Assembly: GCF_001949145.1 (NCBI RefSeq)
Contig: NW_019091469.1
Location: 791,445 to 855,444 of the forward strand
Direction of reading: 5' to 3'
Source of the DNA: Acanthaster planci
Lineage: Eukaryota > Echinodermata > Asteroidea > Valvatida > Acanthasteridae
Length of the DNA stretch: 64,000 nucleotides
Shown here: one piece after another, positions 12,051-23,793 of the stretch
Layout of the letters: every line of letters begins with the position of its first letter
How positions within the stretch are numbered: position 1 is the first letter of the stretch
The notes under the pieces: generated by a model
The model's input: only the letters and a program-made list of their open reading frames with translations
Told to the model about the DNA's origin: nothing
The model's database searches: none
Translations under genes and position numbers: made by a program

Positions 12051-15000
12051 TTAATACTTAGGAGTGTCGCCTGGCTGAGGTGGCAAGCTTTGCTGGGGTA
12101 TGAAGCCGTGTTGCGGAGGGTAGCAAGGAGGATACTCCTGCAGGCGTGAGTAGCTGGTGTGGCCCGGGTATTCATTGTAAGCTGGACTTGGCCCTACGTT
12201 GCCTTGTGGGGCGACGGTTTGCTGTGCAGTGATGACAGCGCCACCAACAACACTGGTAGTGGTGACAACGGTAGAGGTCTGGGGGCAGAAATGAAAAACA
12301 AAAGAAAGAGAACCTGTCAAACACGAAGTCGGTCTGGTGCTACACCGTGGGCGGGCCACACGCCTCACGCATAGACGCATTCCGACGCAAAGACGCCACA
12401 CAGTGCACAGCGAAATGAAGATTGGAGGTGCGTTGCTTGCGCGTGAAGCGCCGCGCACACTCGTCAAGTGAAATTTGATGTTCATTTTGCTGACTGCCAT
12501 AAATAAAGGGGTGGAACTGTTATAGATCATAAAATTTGTTAAATCTCTGGGAATGCTTGTCCTGAGTATAATTCCCGTGATGATGATCCAATTGTCACGC
12601 AGGTTTTGCATGCTTGATTAGTTGCTTACGTTTTGTTGAAATCATACACATTTGCTTTTACCCTTACTGCCATTACGTCCTGTCGGCGGCCACGCCCATC
12701 CCTCAGCTCCTGGTACTGAGACACTACACAAAAGAAGCACAAGACCTGTAGACGTAAAATTATTAAGAAATTGGTATAATTTGCAGGCCTATCACTTTCC
12801 GTTACCTTTCTTTGCGCTAGACCAAGTGTACTTCCCATAAAGATTTCACAGCATTCTTGAGCCTTCCTCCATTTTTCTTCGGGGCTTTAACACTCCCATG
12901 ATGAAAAAGTCAATATGTCACTTAGTCTATATGTAGTCCTACCAGTCCACCAAATAATCTGTCGAGGGTCATTCAGTCAGGGATCGCCCTTCCCTCATTC
13001 GTCACTCAACCGGTCATCGATTCAATCATCAGTCAAACATTCAATCAACCAAACGATCAAACCAACTCAATTTTCAACCAGCTAAACAGAAGAGCAGGCC
13101 AAGTCAGGCGGTTAATCGGTTCATCAATAGACCTCTTTCTTTGTACGTCGCAGACGTGTGTTTGCTTTCATTTTACGGCAAAGTTTAGACTGGCTGTCCG
13201 TACAAAAGCAAGATAATAATTCACAAAGTTTTGCTATCGAAGCAGCTAATGAATACTGTTAATACTAAAGGCCAAATGAAAATGCGGCCCTTATCTTGGG
13301 GACTGAAAAATGTACATGTAACGTTTTGAGGCAAAACCTGACACCAACTAATATTGATATTTCTGCACACTTTGGCCGCCGATAGCAGGCAATATGAGCG
13401 AGATCTATTGAAAAACTAAATGATCGAGTCAATCAAAATGATCGATTGAGTGACCAACCCTCTGGTTGTTGGTCGATGAGTTGGTCAGTCATCAGTCAGT
13501 CGTTCACAGATCATTTAATCCATTGATAATAATAATCTAATAACAATTACAACATTCATAATGCGCTTTCCACAACGTTTTAAAGCGCCATTATCATCCC
13601 CGCACATTGGGCTCACACATCATTTCAACATACCTGAAACCATCTCAGCTCCCTGGGGAGTATACTACCCTAGAGGCACATAGGAGTAAAGTGACTTGCC
13701 CAAGATCACAACATGCTGCCATCAGCTGGTTTCCAACCCCTAACCTTACTTCAGAAGCTACAAACCCTAACCACTAGGCCGCATGCCTCCGCAGGCGAGT
13801 AGTTATTCGATTGAGTACGGTCATCAGTAATGCAATGAAATAAATTCACGGGATGAATTTTATAATGATTTTATAATTTCGTGATGGTTGGATTGAAGAC
13901 AAATATTTCAACGATTGCTGCCTTTTTTTGTTTGCTATACTCACATCCAACGCTGTTAACAGGATGGCTAAGATGAGTTGCACGACTCCAACAGTAGTAC
14001 CTTCTGCAACATAGAGGCTATGATAGTCGATGTAGGAGCTAGCCTGTCCAGTGGAAATTTAGAAACCCATATATCTCAGGATTGGCGCATACTCATTGCT
14101 GCGCTGGTGCGTAAAACACCAGTCCAAGGGCAATGGAGAACAATACAGGGTGTCCCAGAAAAAAAAAACCAAATCGTGAGGAAAGTGGTTCTTGACAGAG
14201 GACAACCTCATTCACTGGTTTATCCAAAGGGTTACAACTGAGTTTGGATGCCCCATTTTCAAGACAATGGTGTTCAGTCATGCGTGACAGGAGGGATACC
14301 ATCAAGGTAACACCAGAAAGAATACTGCTTCTACTTTTCAGAGATCCTTATACATTATAATCACATCTCATGGTTTGGGCATTTTAACCCCTTTCCTCAG
14401 GGTTTGGTATTTTCTTGGACACTCTGTAAAGTAAAACCATCAAAACCTGAACCACAGGACCGTCGCAAGTACGGACCGGAAAGGTGTGCACGCTCAAAAC
14501 TCGGACAAATCTGATGACATGCCACCGGAAGTTTACGCGAGAGCAACATTGTTACATGATTGGGAACGGAAGCCCCATAGAAACAGAGAGCCATACGAAC
14601 AAGGAATAAGAACACAAAAGAATGTGTTCGTATTCCTCCATGGTGACACAGACTGGCCACCGTGTGCGCGTCTCAAGTCCATTTGATAGTCAAGTGAACC
14701 AGTCAAATGAAGAGGGTACCAGGTGGGCTTCCTGAGTTGACATGCGGACGGTGGGGCTGGCCAAACTTAGGTGCACTTGTAAGTAAACTGTGCGCGCGAA
14801 AGTCACCCCGGGTTGTCTGCATGAGCAGGCCCGCTATCCCCTTCCCACCACTTACATAGTCTCATTGATGTCGGTATATCGAACCATAGGGTTTTAAGGA
14901 CCAACTCTAAAAACACCAGACAACACCACCACCAACAACAAAAGCGCCGGAAGCTGTCAGTACACTCGCACATACTCCAGAGTGAACTCACCACGGTGGT

Positions 15001-18000
15001 CAAGCCGATGATCAGCAAGATGCACCAAGCTCCCTGCAGCAGGATGAGCAAAGGCATCACCACCATGTATGGGACCAGAAATCCGCGCTGGTCCTTTAAG
15101 ATGGAAAAAAGCCACGGGGTAATTTCATTGTTAGAGTTGTGCTGACAAGATGCTATGGAATACAACCTCACTCGGTTTACATCTCAAACTTAATGATTTC
15201 AATTGAAGAGCCCGAAGGCAACGTTCGCATTAAAAAACAAAATGAAAGGCTTACTTCGCTCTAAATCCAGTTAAAGCAATTCGTGAATAAAGTGTAATTA
15301 TTTTCCTGGAACCTCTTGATTTTACTCCCCCATGTATTTTTTTTCTCTACGGTCGACTAGTCAGGGCATTGCTTTCCAGCGCAACTGGTTGCGGACAAAA
15401 ATTCGAAAAGACTGCGAACCGCAAAAAAGATTCTATTCTGCGGAATGATTTGTGGTTTTTTTTTAGTACTCTTTGAAAGCATCGAGTAACGGGCCTTTTA
15501 AGCTCATGCTGGAAAAGGGCAAGACCAAACAATTTCAACAAATCCGGCACTGTGAACACGTGTTTTTATACAAAGGCCTATCATTATGTGCTTTGGAACA
15601 AGTTGCATGTTTGCAGCGAACCGAAGGATGTATGTAAGACTAGTATACTTAAGTTTTCAATATTCACGGCAGCGTGTCGTGAATTGGCCTGGTATGAATT
15701 TGCTCGTCACCGAGCGCCCTAAAACGGGTGCTGGGTGACGAGCGAATGACTTGAACATTATCATTAACAAATCTCAGAAAATCCCCCAAAATTTCAGAAG
15801 TTCTATAAAAAGTTATAAATTCTAGTACACCATAATTACCTCTACCCACTTACCGATCTATAAATCGTGAAAAGGGGGGGGGCATCTAAAAGAGTTCATT
15901 TGTACTTCGGGAAAAAATCGGAAAATCGGGCCAAAATAAAATTTCATCGGAACTTTATAGCGGTTATATGAAATTGACATTTATGAGTCTGAATATTTTG
16001 AGTTGATTAAATTTCACCATTTGTGAGATTGGAGGTAAAATAGTGCTCCATGCACAAACGTTAGAAGCGAAAATTTGAAGGGCCCAACGTTAGGGTACGA
16101 GCCTCTTTTGGGTACGAAATCTTTAGGTGTAAGCAGCGCGCGAACGAGTGTTGTTGTTAGACCTAAACTTTTTCCAATCCTTAAAAATAACCAATTTCAG
16201 GCGGGATGAATTAGTGTCCTTGCTGGGTGGGCCATGCAGCGGTTTTGTTAACAGTTACCAAATGATCAGTGAAATAACAAACAACATGGATTACGCAACC
16301 GTAAAAGACAAAAGCGAACAGACGCACCACACGATTTGTGAGGTGCGAACAGTATTAAGGTGCATTTACAAGTTTATTAAGTCCCTCTGAATTTGGTTTC
16401 CTTCATTTCCAACACAAGAGTAGAACCAAAGTAAGTGGCAACCAACGAAAACATGGCTGCCTTGTCCCCATTGATCTCCGGTACAATGCTTGTCTCCGCG
16501 ACCGGAGCACTGCGCCCCTTGCACGCGTGGATTGCCGCAGAGGCGGCTGCCTGGGCTAGGCTGCGCTGAGGGACTGCGCCGTGTTTAGTGACTGATTTCA
16601 TTCTTAAAAGGTTGCCGTATAAGCTGTCCGGTGTAAAAGCTGCAGGGACATTTTCAGCGTGAGAATCAACATAATACCGCAGCTTATATTCCGAAAATTA
16701 CGAAAAATGTATATATATTTTATAAAAAAGAGGGGAACTCAGAACCGAGCGAGGGGTGGGGTGGGGGATTCATTCGACCCACCCCATCCAAGCCTACGGG
16801 CCTGCACCTCGGAGACTTACTCTTGAAACGCCGACCAGGGTCAGCATCGAGGAAATTATTATCAGGGAGAAGAATGCCACCGTCACAGCGTAGATGGCAA
16901 CCACTCCATCCAATAAATACGAGGCTCCTTGTATCGCTGTGGTTAAAAAACAAGCAAACATTATCACTGTGTTAAATATTTGTTCCATTTTCGCCGGAGA
17001 AGCTCACATGAAGATTATTTGCGTTCAACTGATGGATGGCTTTAACTTAAGTGTGAATCGCAACCACTGGTTTTTATTCACTTTAGCTTCGAAAAGTGAC
17101 ACCGGTCAAGTTTCTTATCGAGCTCATTTTGATAATGAATTCCATGATTAAATTGCATTCAGTGAGTGCAATGATTCATGTAAAAACTCTCATTATCAGT
17201 GTACCTGAAATACAGATGTTACAAGTGGTAAAGCTGATTTCAGTATGCTTTGCCCACAGTTTTTCCTCAGTGTTCCTCAATCAATTTCTCCTCCCATTTG
17301 GCATTGGGGATAGCTCCGACACTGCACGGGGTTACATACACTGGCCAGCATAGCCGAGTACGGGTGCCGGCAAACTTGACAGCCTCGCGCGTTAAATATT
17401 GTGTATAGTTACGGTGAAATCCCCATGACATTTAAACATGATCCTACCACGCCCTGAAGAAATTGGGAGAGTGTAGCCAATCGTGGGAGATTTTACTAGT
17501 CTACAGCGTAGTAAGAACTAAGTGGGAACTAAAAGCAACGTGGAAGATATGCGTCATTCAAATAGTTTTGAGCATGCTCAAAATTTGCATACCCTTTGTT
17601 TTTTCTATTTTACTTCAACTCGTTCTGAATGTATATTAATTTTTCCCATTAATTTTAAGGGGGCTGGTGTTTTCATTTCGTAATCAGTAGCATTTTGTTA
17701 TTTGAGAATAAGGTGGGGAAAAGTGGATAAGTGGGTTTGATATGGCAAACTTTGTCTGGAAAAGATAATCTTTTTCTCAAAGATACGAAGTAATCCATGA
17801 TTTCCTGATTGAATTGCATCTGTATTGTGTGATGCAGTCTATTCAATTTTTCCAAGTGGCTTAGTGTGATAGTCATTTGTATATCTTTCTTAGGAATCGC
17901 GCTCTCGTGCTGATAGACTGAACGAAGCTGTGCTTACCGTCTAAGAGCCAAAGTTGCCTCGCTGCCAAGCTCATAACAAAAGCAGAATAGACCTGTGATG

Positions 18001-18569
18001 AAATAAGCACATTTTATTTGGAAGTCCATTTTCTTATCCCTAATGTTACATACATAAATTGCACCAGTGTAATATTTTTCACATTCGGAACCTTATACTA
18101 GAAGTAGTAAGTTTTTGAATGACAAATACAAGCATGTATGATGCATAGTTGTTTTAACGGCTGGCCAACGTCTGACCAAATCTCAGTTACATTGCACAGT
18201 TTCAAATGGGGGAAGGTTCTCAGGACCGCGAAAGCGTGTTTCTGTAAATCTGGATTAAACAAAGCCTGAACAGTTTCTCGATTTTTTTTATTTTGTCTTT
18301 AATAGAAAGCATTTTTTAAAAATATCATTTGATTCCGCTTTATCTGTGCTTGTGGTGATCTTTGAAGCGCATCTTCCTCCGGATTGAAACACTATTTAGG
18401 CCAGTCAGTCGTAGTTTCCCAGCTCACTTCACGGAACGAGTTTCCAATCTCAGGCTGCACTGTCGTGGACCTGAGTACATCTACGAGTACTTACCAGCGT
18501 GCATATCGCTGAGGCGATGGACCCAGATCGAACATTTTCGAAACAGAGGCATTTTATCATGATCGCCAT
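12051..18569 (-). CDS. Gene B: LAPTM-like four-span membrane protein, complete, seven exons
   Basis: Exons are 18495-18569, 17938-17992, 16821-16936, 14992-15093, 13945-14043, 12668-12745 and 12051-12278. All junctions are GT-AG, phases are 0,1,0,0,0,0, and the joined frame is 250 codons plus TAA. Residues 1-25 start MAIMIKCLCFENVRSGS, almost the same as gene A. Hydrophobic segments lie near residues 17-38, 54-80, 86-116 and 132-157. TM3 starts with DQRGFLVPYM. TM4 runs into VLCFFCVVSQYQELRDGRG, which corresponds to the CWNCYKYINNRN region of LAPTM4. The tail (176-250) is Thr/Val-rich, then Pro/Tyr/Gln-rich, and contains EYPPCYPP, a PPxY-type site that in LAPTM proteins recruits NEDD4-family ubiquitin ligases. 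It ends PGDTPKY. Exon 5 carries the second luminal loop, which is Tyr- and Ser-rich. A mariner-type MITE sits in intron 4. Other four-span families cannot be excluded without a search. Confidence 0.8.
13523..13790 (-). mobile_element. tRNA-derived SINE, copy 2 (reverse), in intron 5 of gene B
   Basis: Read on the minus strand it has CTAGTGGTTAGGGTTTGTAGC, then a degenerate B box (GGTTGGAAACC), CAAGTCACTTTACTCC, GGGAGCTGAGATGGTTTCAGG, GAGCCCAATGTG and an ATT-rich tail. Its 3' part differs from copy 1 before the tail, which suggests subfamilies. It is inserted between exons 5 and 6 of gene B, in the gene's orientation. Confidence 0.82.
14146..14426. mobile_element. Mariner/Tc1-type MITE flanked by TA
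   Basis: The left end reads TA then CAGGGTGTCCCAGAAAA. The right end, reversed, reads TA then CAGAGTGTCCAAGAAAA. The 281-bp element is flanked by the TA dinucleotides typical of IS630/Tc1/mariner target duplications. It has no transposase ORF, so it is non-autonomous. It lies in intron 4 of gene B. Confidence 0.65.
15698..15747. repeat. Strong short hairpin in intron 3 of gene B
   Basis: GCTCGTCACC (702-711) pairs with GGTGACGAGC (734-743). The stem extends to about 22 bp with one G-G mismatch and a 6-nt loop. It is too short for a typical pre-miRNA. It may be a palindromic repeat or a structured RNA element. Confidence 0.5.
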
Positions 18570-18759
18570 GATGGAAGTCAAGTGAATAATGGCTTGATTG
18601 AAACCGAGAAAAACCTCTCGATCCACCCAAATCAATCTGGTTGGAACGTCAAGGGATTCCCGTCTGCTGTGTGGAAAAGTTGTCACAGAACGTTAAATAC
18701 ATGTAGCGTATGTCGTCTTCAACATAACACGGGACGTATCTGTTGCACGCATTACAGTG

Positions 18760-18816
18760 GCATGTGACGTCACGTTGGGACAAGCAAAGTTGGATTGGTC
18801 GAGATAAAACACGTGA
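18760..18816 (-). promoter_or_regulatory. Putative proximal promoter of gene B: CCAAT box, CRE and E-box
   Basis: About 190-250 bp upstream of the gene B ATG are TGACGTCA (18765-18772, a perfect CRE palindrome), ATTGGTCG (18794-18801, CCAAT on the sense strand) and CACGTG (18810-18815). The order and spacing of the ACGT core and CCAAT box match those upstream of gene A, so the promoter was probably copied with the gene. Binding is not shown. Confidence 0.35.
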
Positions 18817-20574
18817 TACTTGAGTGGTGTTATTTCTACAAGGATTTTGTTTATCTAAATTTGATCCCTCAAGTTGTAATTAATTCTCTCTTCAACAGAA
18901 AGTAAGGAGTTCCAATGAAAGGGTTTTCCATCTACGTCTGTTTCACATAGAATTCCAGTATTTTTTAGTTTCAGTTGACATCTAAAGTCAAGATTCGATT
19001 TTAAGTGGTGATTGTTGTATAGGAACACGTGACTTGAAAAGCGTCATGACAGATAGAGTCAAATACGTGTACCGAGGTCGCAGTAAATTTTCTGCTCTTA
19101 GCTCTTTGCACCCTTGTTGATGAATGGCTGCAGTGGGACGGAGAAGCTACGGTCTGCTGCGTGTGCTAGGTCGCATGATGACGATACGCCGGCAAACCTG
19201 AAAATTTTCAACAGCTTTTCATGGGCTGTATTCGCCTTTCTGATGTAAAGTTGAAAGAAATGATGCATAGTGTCGCCTCTCGCTCCCTTGTCACACTCAA
19301 CAATGCCACATTTTGAAGCGGTTGATTGCCGTCAAGATGGAAACATGTATAAGTTAAACACTCCTCCATTAAGTTATAATTGCTAGACACCTGTCATACG
19401 AAATTAAGAGATCACGCTTTAAGACACCGTTGACTTTTGTACCAAGTTTTTATAATTCTACGTTTCAGAAAACGCAAAAGTCAAAACATCTCCGTTGGTT
19501 TACTGCTCGATGCAATAATGAAATATAGCAGATCGTCAAAACATTGAAGTACGCAAAGAACTCTGCCGTTTGGAAGTTATTGTTTACCTTGACTCAGTAC
19601 AAACATGTAATAGAATGTTGTTTTACATTGACTACCTAATAAAGTAACTTTACAGGAGCATGACAAAAGAAAATCCCGTCCCATGACATTTAGAGCATCT
19701 GTAAAAAGAACAAATGAAATACAAATTCGGTAAAAAAGTCGAATGGATTCAAGGCAACTCACGACTCGGCGTATGCGTGTATATATAGTATACACGAAAA
19801 GATTCTGGGTGAATTTGTACCCGATCAGTCAACTCCATTGTATAGGATTACATGTTTGCAACACTGTGCAAAGCTGCCAACATCCCTTCCAGAACCAAGG
19901 GCTACTTTTTTCTGTGGTACACACTCCAGTGATTTTTGGCAGTCGGTTTTATAAGGTGGTCCCTTCAAGCGTTTTTTTTTCATGTTTTTATAGCCAAACG
20001 AAGGTTTTTTGTGTAGTAGTTGTATTGGAAGTATGGCGAATACTATAGAGAATAAGTATAGAGCCGGAAGGGCTAAATTGCACAATTGCCCTTTGATTTC
20101 TCTGTCAACTTTGGGGCAAAACTGTTAGTAAAAGTATTGCAGTACAGCTTGGTGCAAGGTTCGCTGGTGCTGACTTTTCTGGGTTGTTATATTGGTAATT
20201 TTCCTTCACAGACTCATATGTTGTGGCGTTTCATTCCATCTGTTACTCAGCTGTGGGCGAGTAATTAAGGAATTACATACGTCTGTCTGACTTCCCTGTT
20301 GCATGTGAAAACCTCCCTATCTTTACACTTAAGCCACTCGTTTCATTTTACTATAAAACCACTTACATGTTGTGGTGAATTAATTGGGCCGCCTCTCTAA
20401 ACTCTAATACGTAGTCCTGCATACCTGTCATCACTGGGGAACATTTGCTGTTGTATTAGCAGTGATAGGGTTTAACCATTCGCCCCCCCCCCGCATGTCA
20501 TCATCAAAATAAACAACTGAAAGATGAGCAGTAGATGTGTACCGTACCAAAAGCACCCCATATATCCAAACCTT

Positions 20575-21205
20575 AATTAGCCTGTGTGTGTTGATGCCAG
20601 AATTGTCTTTTAACTTGAATATAAAAGACATGTTCCTCATAACAACTTTAAATGAACTAACAAAATTCATCTCATCCAAAATAAGCTGGTGACAACTACA
20701 CACACCACGGAACAACACTACATATACCAAGTCATTTGTACGAATTACCCAGTAAATAAATCCAACAAAATACGATCCTCAGTGTAATTAAAAAAACAAG
20801 AAAAAATTAAAATTCTTAAAAAAGCAAAAGCAAACGCACTATTTGCTACTTTTGTGTGTTTTCTTTCTGAATGGTTAATCTTGTGAGCAATATTTTTAAC
20901 AATTTCTTTCAATTTATCTTAAAACTTCTTTATAGCGGTGGATGAATAATGTTCCAGCAGTGTAGCCCACTAGTTCGAACCACATTGCCCCTGAGGGTGG
21001 TCTCCAATTTGATGCCTTCATCGATTGCCTAGGCCTAGCTGTCCGCTGGATAAGGATCTTCCTCCTAGTAGGCCGGAGGTTGGTGGGGAAGCTTCATTCC
21101 GACCTTTCCCTCGTCTTGGTACAAGGTAAGCATTTCATATCTGGTTTTGGTTACCAAGAAATGAGGTTTGGAAGTTGCTCCTAACCATAATTCTTACAAA
21201 TGGGT
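20575..21205 (-). repeat. Segmental duplicate of gene C 3' end and flank (left copy)
   Basis: The left copy spans a 3' flank, the pseudo-exon at 21029-21141 and a short intron piece. It matches about 23309-24330. Shared landmarks include TTGATGCCAGAATT, CAGTCATTTGTACGAA, GCGGTGGATGAATA and GGAAGTTGCTCC. The right copy has about 380 bp of extra intron (near 23920-24290) that is missing here. Divergence is substantial, so the duplication is not recent. Confidence 0.7.
21029..21141 (-). pseudogene. Decayed second copy of gene C's terminal exon
   Basis: This stretch matches gene C exon 7 closely (YEMLTLYQDE and a PPAY motif are recognisable), but it has a stop directly after PPAY (21065-21067). 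About five bases are lost at the acceptor, which puts any splice from phase 0 into an immediate TGA. The original stop position also remains (21029-21031). No other exons lie nearby in the matching order, so it cannot encode a full protein. Confidence 0.75.
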
Positions 21206-21912
21206 CATTGGGGAGACATTTTGTGGTAAATCTTTAGACGTTTAGGAGACATCAATCATTAGGGAGACATGTCTTTCAAGTAAAAAGTAGACTCATCTTT
21301 ATCTCACGATTCATCATCCTCAACCTCAGCTTTGGACCCGTATCTACCGCTTTCGAAACCTTCGTTTTCATCCTATACATAGATTCATTTTCGTAGTCGT
21401 CAATCCCGATTCAAATCTCCGCTTTTGGAAATGTGTTCAGAATATATACCCACGACAGAATGTCCACAGTGGAAAGCTTAGCTTTTGTTACGCCAGTCAC
21501 AAGCACAGGGTTTGCCTGAAATGTGACATTATGGCCTTGAAGAATGATCTTTAAATACAAATGTATGCATGAAATGGATGAAATAATTAATTATGTAACA
21601 TGCCTATCCGCTTATTCCTTTTCATTTCCATACCTCCTTTGCTTATTCACTGATCTGCTTCTTGGTCATTTGTTCATTCCTTTCTCTTCTCACTTAATCT
21701 TGCTTTTTCATTGCTTAATGGTGGTTGTTTAGTGCCATTTCCTGTTGTTTGCTGTAGTTTCTTTTTCTCCGACAATTTTCTTCCTGCAATGGACTGATCA
21801 GCTAGGGAAGAATTAGGAATTTGATGAAATATCTTCGAGCCCAATAAACAAAGAGTATAGATATGAAAAATAATGCGTAAAATATGTTATGGGAGATGGT
21901 CTCAACGATGCG

Positions 21913-21950
21913 ACAACGTCGTAAGTTTGGAACTTCCAAACTGACGTTGT
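21913..21950. repeat. Bulged hairpin
   Basis: ACAACGTC pairs with GACGTTGT, and AGTTTGG pairs with CCAAACT. There is a 3-nt bulge and a 5-nt loop. Function is unknown. Confidence 0.45.
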
Positions 21951-23308
21951 GTCATTAATAACTGCTGTGGAAATGTGAACGAGGCGACATCTAGTGATCA
22001 TTGCCAGAAAGCGCGACAAGATGCTTTCACCGCGCTTCTAAACAACATTCACCACCAAAAACTTCCTGCGCTGTGATGCAAAGCTTACTTACTGTACGCT
22101 TCGGGAAAGCACTCACCGCGCTACTGTACATGTACTGTACATGTACATGTGCATTACGATTCTTAACACAGCATAACGTGGCCAGCTTGGTATTTCAAAC
22201 CACTCCATAGTGAATAAACTATGCTAGCCATAAAAAGACGAAAAACAACTTAAAGGGTCCAACTTAAAAAAATGACCTCTAAAAATCACTGGAGTGTGTA
22301 TACTATTACTGACCTCGCGGTCAGTTTACAGAGAATGAAGCCCTTTATCCTGGAAGGGATGTTTGCAACTTCGCACTGTAAGGGGTTGAACACATAGGGA
22401 TAGCGTTATACATGTAAAAGCGATATTTTTCTTGTTGACTCCCTAATATCTTTGCCTTCAATACTGTAGCGTGCCCTACTGCTCAGGGTTCGACGCTGGT
22501 ATAGAATCACACACAGCCGCAACTCGCTGTTTCGGTCACAAAATCTGTTTTAATGCTGTCGTCCACGACAATGCGTTTTCAGCTCAGCTCTAAAGCATGG
22601 CGCCTGTCGGCAGGGACTGCGCAAGCGCGAGGCGGGAAAACCACGGGCCGTTCGCATACCAGCGCGGGCAGCCAGTCAACTCCATGCGGGTCCGAGCTGG
22701 CGCCCCCACCGGCCGGACCCGCCGGCGCTACAATACGTTGAAGTTTTCTGCATTTCACCTCTACCAAACAGCCCAATCGAAGAAACTCTTTGGTTTGAAG
22801 TATATAATCATTCAGTACCAAAAATGAGAGATATTGGCCAAGTGTCATCTGATTGGACACAAAATACTCTTTTGTGTGATGAGTTTACATGCCGCAGTTA
22901 GTTTTATTCAATTTGGTTGAAAGAGAATCAGAACATTCAAAAGAGTATACATGTATATTTGTATTAAATATGCACATGTACATAACATTTCTATGTAAGG
23001 AAAAGCTTACTATGTTTGTGATGACAGGATGATTGTGGGATTTTTAGGATGCTTTAGTAAATATCTTGAACAAACAATTTCAAAGAATGATTTACTTTTC
23101 GTGCAAAGTGCTTGCATTATAAAATCAGTGGAACTTCTGATATAATAAACGGGAACTGTAAGTAGTGCACAGGGTCCGACGAGGGAACTAATCCTTTTCC
23201 GACAGGCATTCGACCAATCAGAAAGCCGGATTAAGCCCTACGTGTCCTCGTTAGCATAAAATGATTGGGACTGTCCCATTATTAGGAAGGGTTTGTGTAA
23301 AGCAGATT

Positions 23309-23793
23309 TGGCCTCGGCTTATTGATGCCAGAATTTCTTACCATTTCAAATGTAAAAGACGTTCTCCTCATAACCATAACTTTAAGTGAAGGTAACTATA
23401 CGAGTCATACTCATCCAATATGAAGCTGTTGGCAACGACAATATACATACACTAAAACAACACAATATATACAGTCATTTGTACGAAGTGCCCTTTCTCA
23501 AGCGAAAGACGGTCCCCCGTGTAATTTAACGTAGGCCCATCTCAAACGTCAAAAATCTGTGTATCGCTCAGAACAAACTAAAAATAAAAACGAGCACAAG
23601 CAAACTAGCTATTAAAACTTTTAAACTTTGTGTCGGTGTTTCCTTTCTGAATACTTATTCTGCGTGCATTTCAAACAGAAAATTTGCTTCGATTTTATTC
23701 CTTGCAGCGGTGGATGAATAGGCAGTGTAGCCCACCAGTGAGAGCCACATTCCTTCTGATGGCGCTTTCCAATTTGACGCCCTCATTGGTTGC
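23309..23793 (-). other. Gene C 3' flank, probable 3' UTR (right copy of the duplicated block)
   Basis: This lies directly downstream of gene C's stop codon. It contains the minus-strand AATAAA at 23694-23699 and is the counterpart of the block at 20575-21028. Conservation between copies outside the coding exon shows that the duplicated unit included transcribed 3' sequence. The UTR boundary is inferred. Confidence 0.45.

Larger units (their letters stand above)
18570..23308. other. Intergenic region between genes B and C
   Basis: This holds the putative gene B promoter, the decayed copy of gene C's 3' end, a bulged hairpin at 21.9 kb and a TGTACATGTAC-type tract near 22.12 kb. A GC-rich patch at about 22.58-22.74 kb has CpG-dense sequence but no recognised coding content. 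Confidence 0.55.

Noticed and set aside
12051-12611. Continuous 186-aa minus-strand ORF at gene B's 3' end
   Set aside because: Only the last 75 residues (12051-12278) are coding. An acceptor at 12279 matches phase 0 of exon 6, and the upstream part is intron read-through.
16377-16601. 74-aa minus-strand ORF inside gene B intron 3
   Set aside because: It lies between exons that already join in frame and has no matching acceptor and donor. The GC-rich patch is open in more than one frame. I cannot support it as an exon.
17566-17583. 18-bp perfect palindrome TTTTGAGCATGCTCAAAA in gene B intron 2
   Set aside because: It is isolated, with no known factor or repeat family that I can name. Palindromes of this length can occur by chance in AT-rich DNA.
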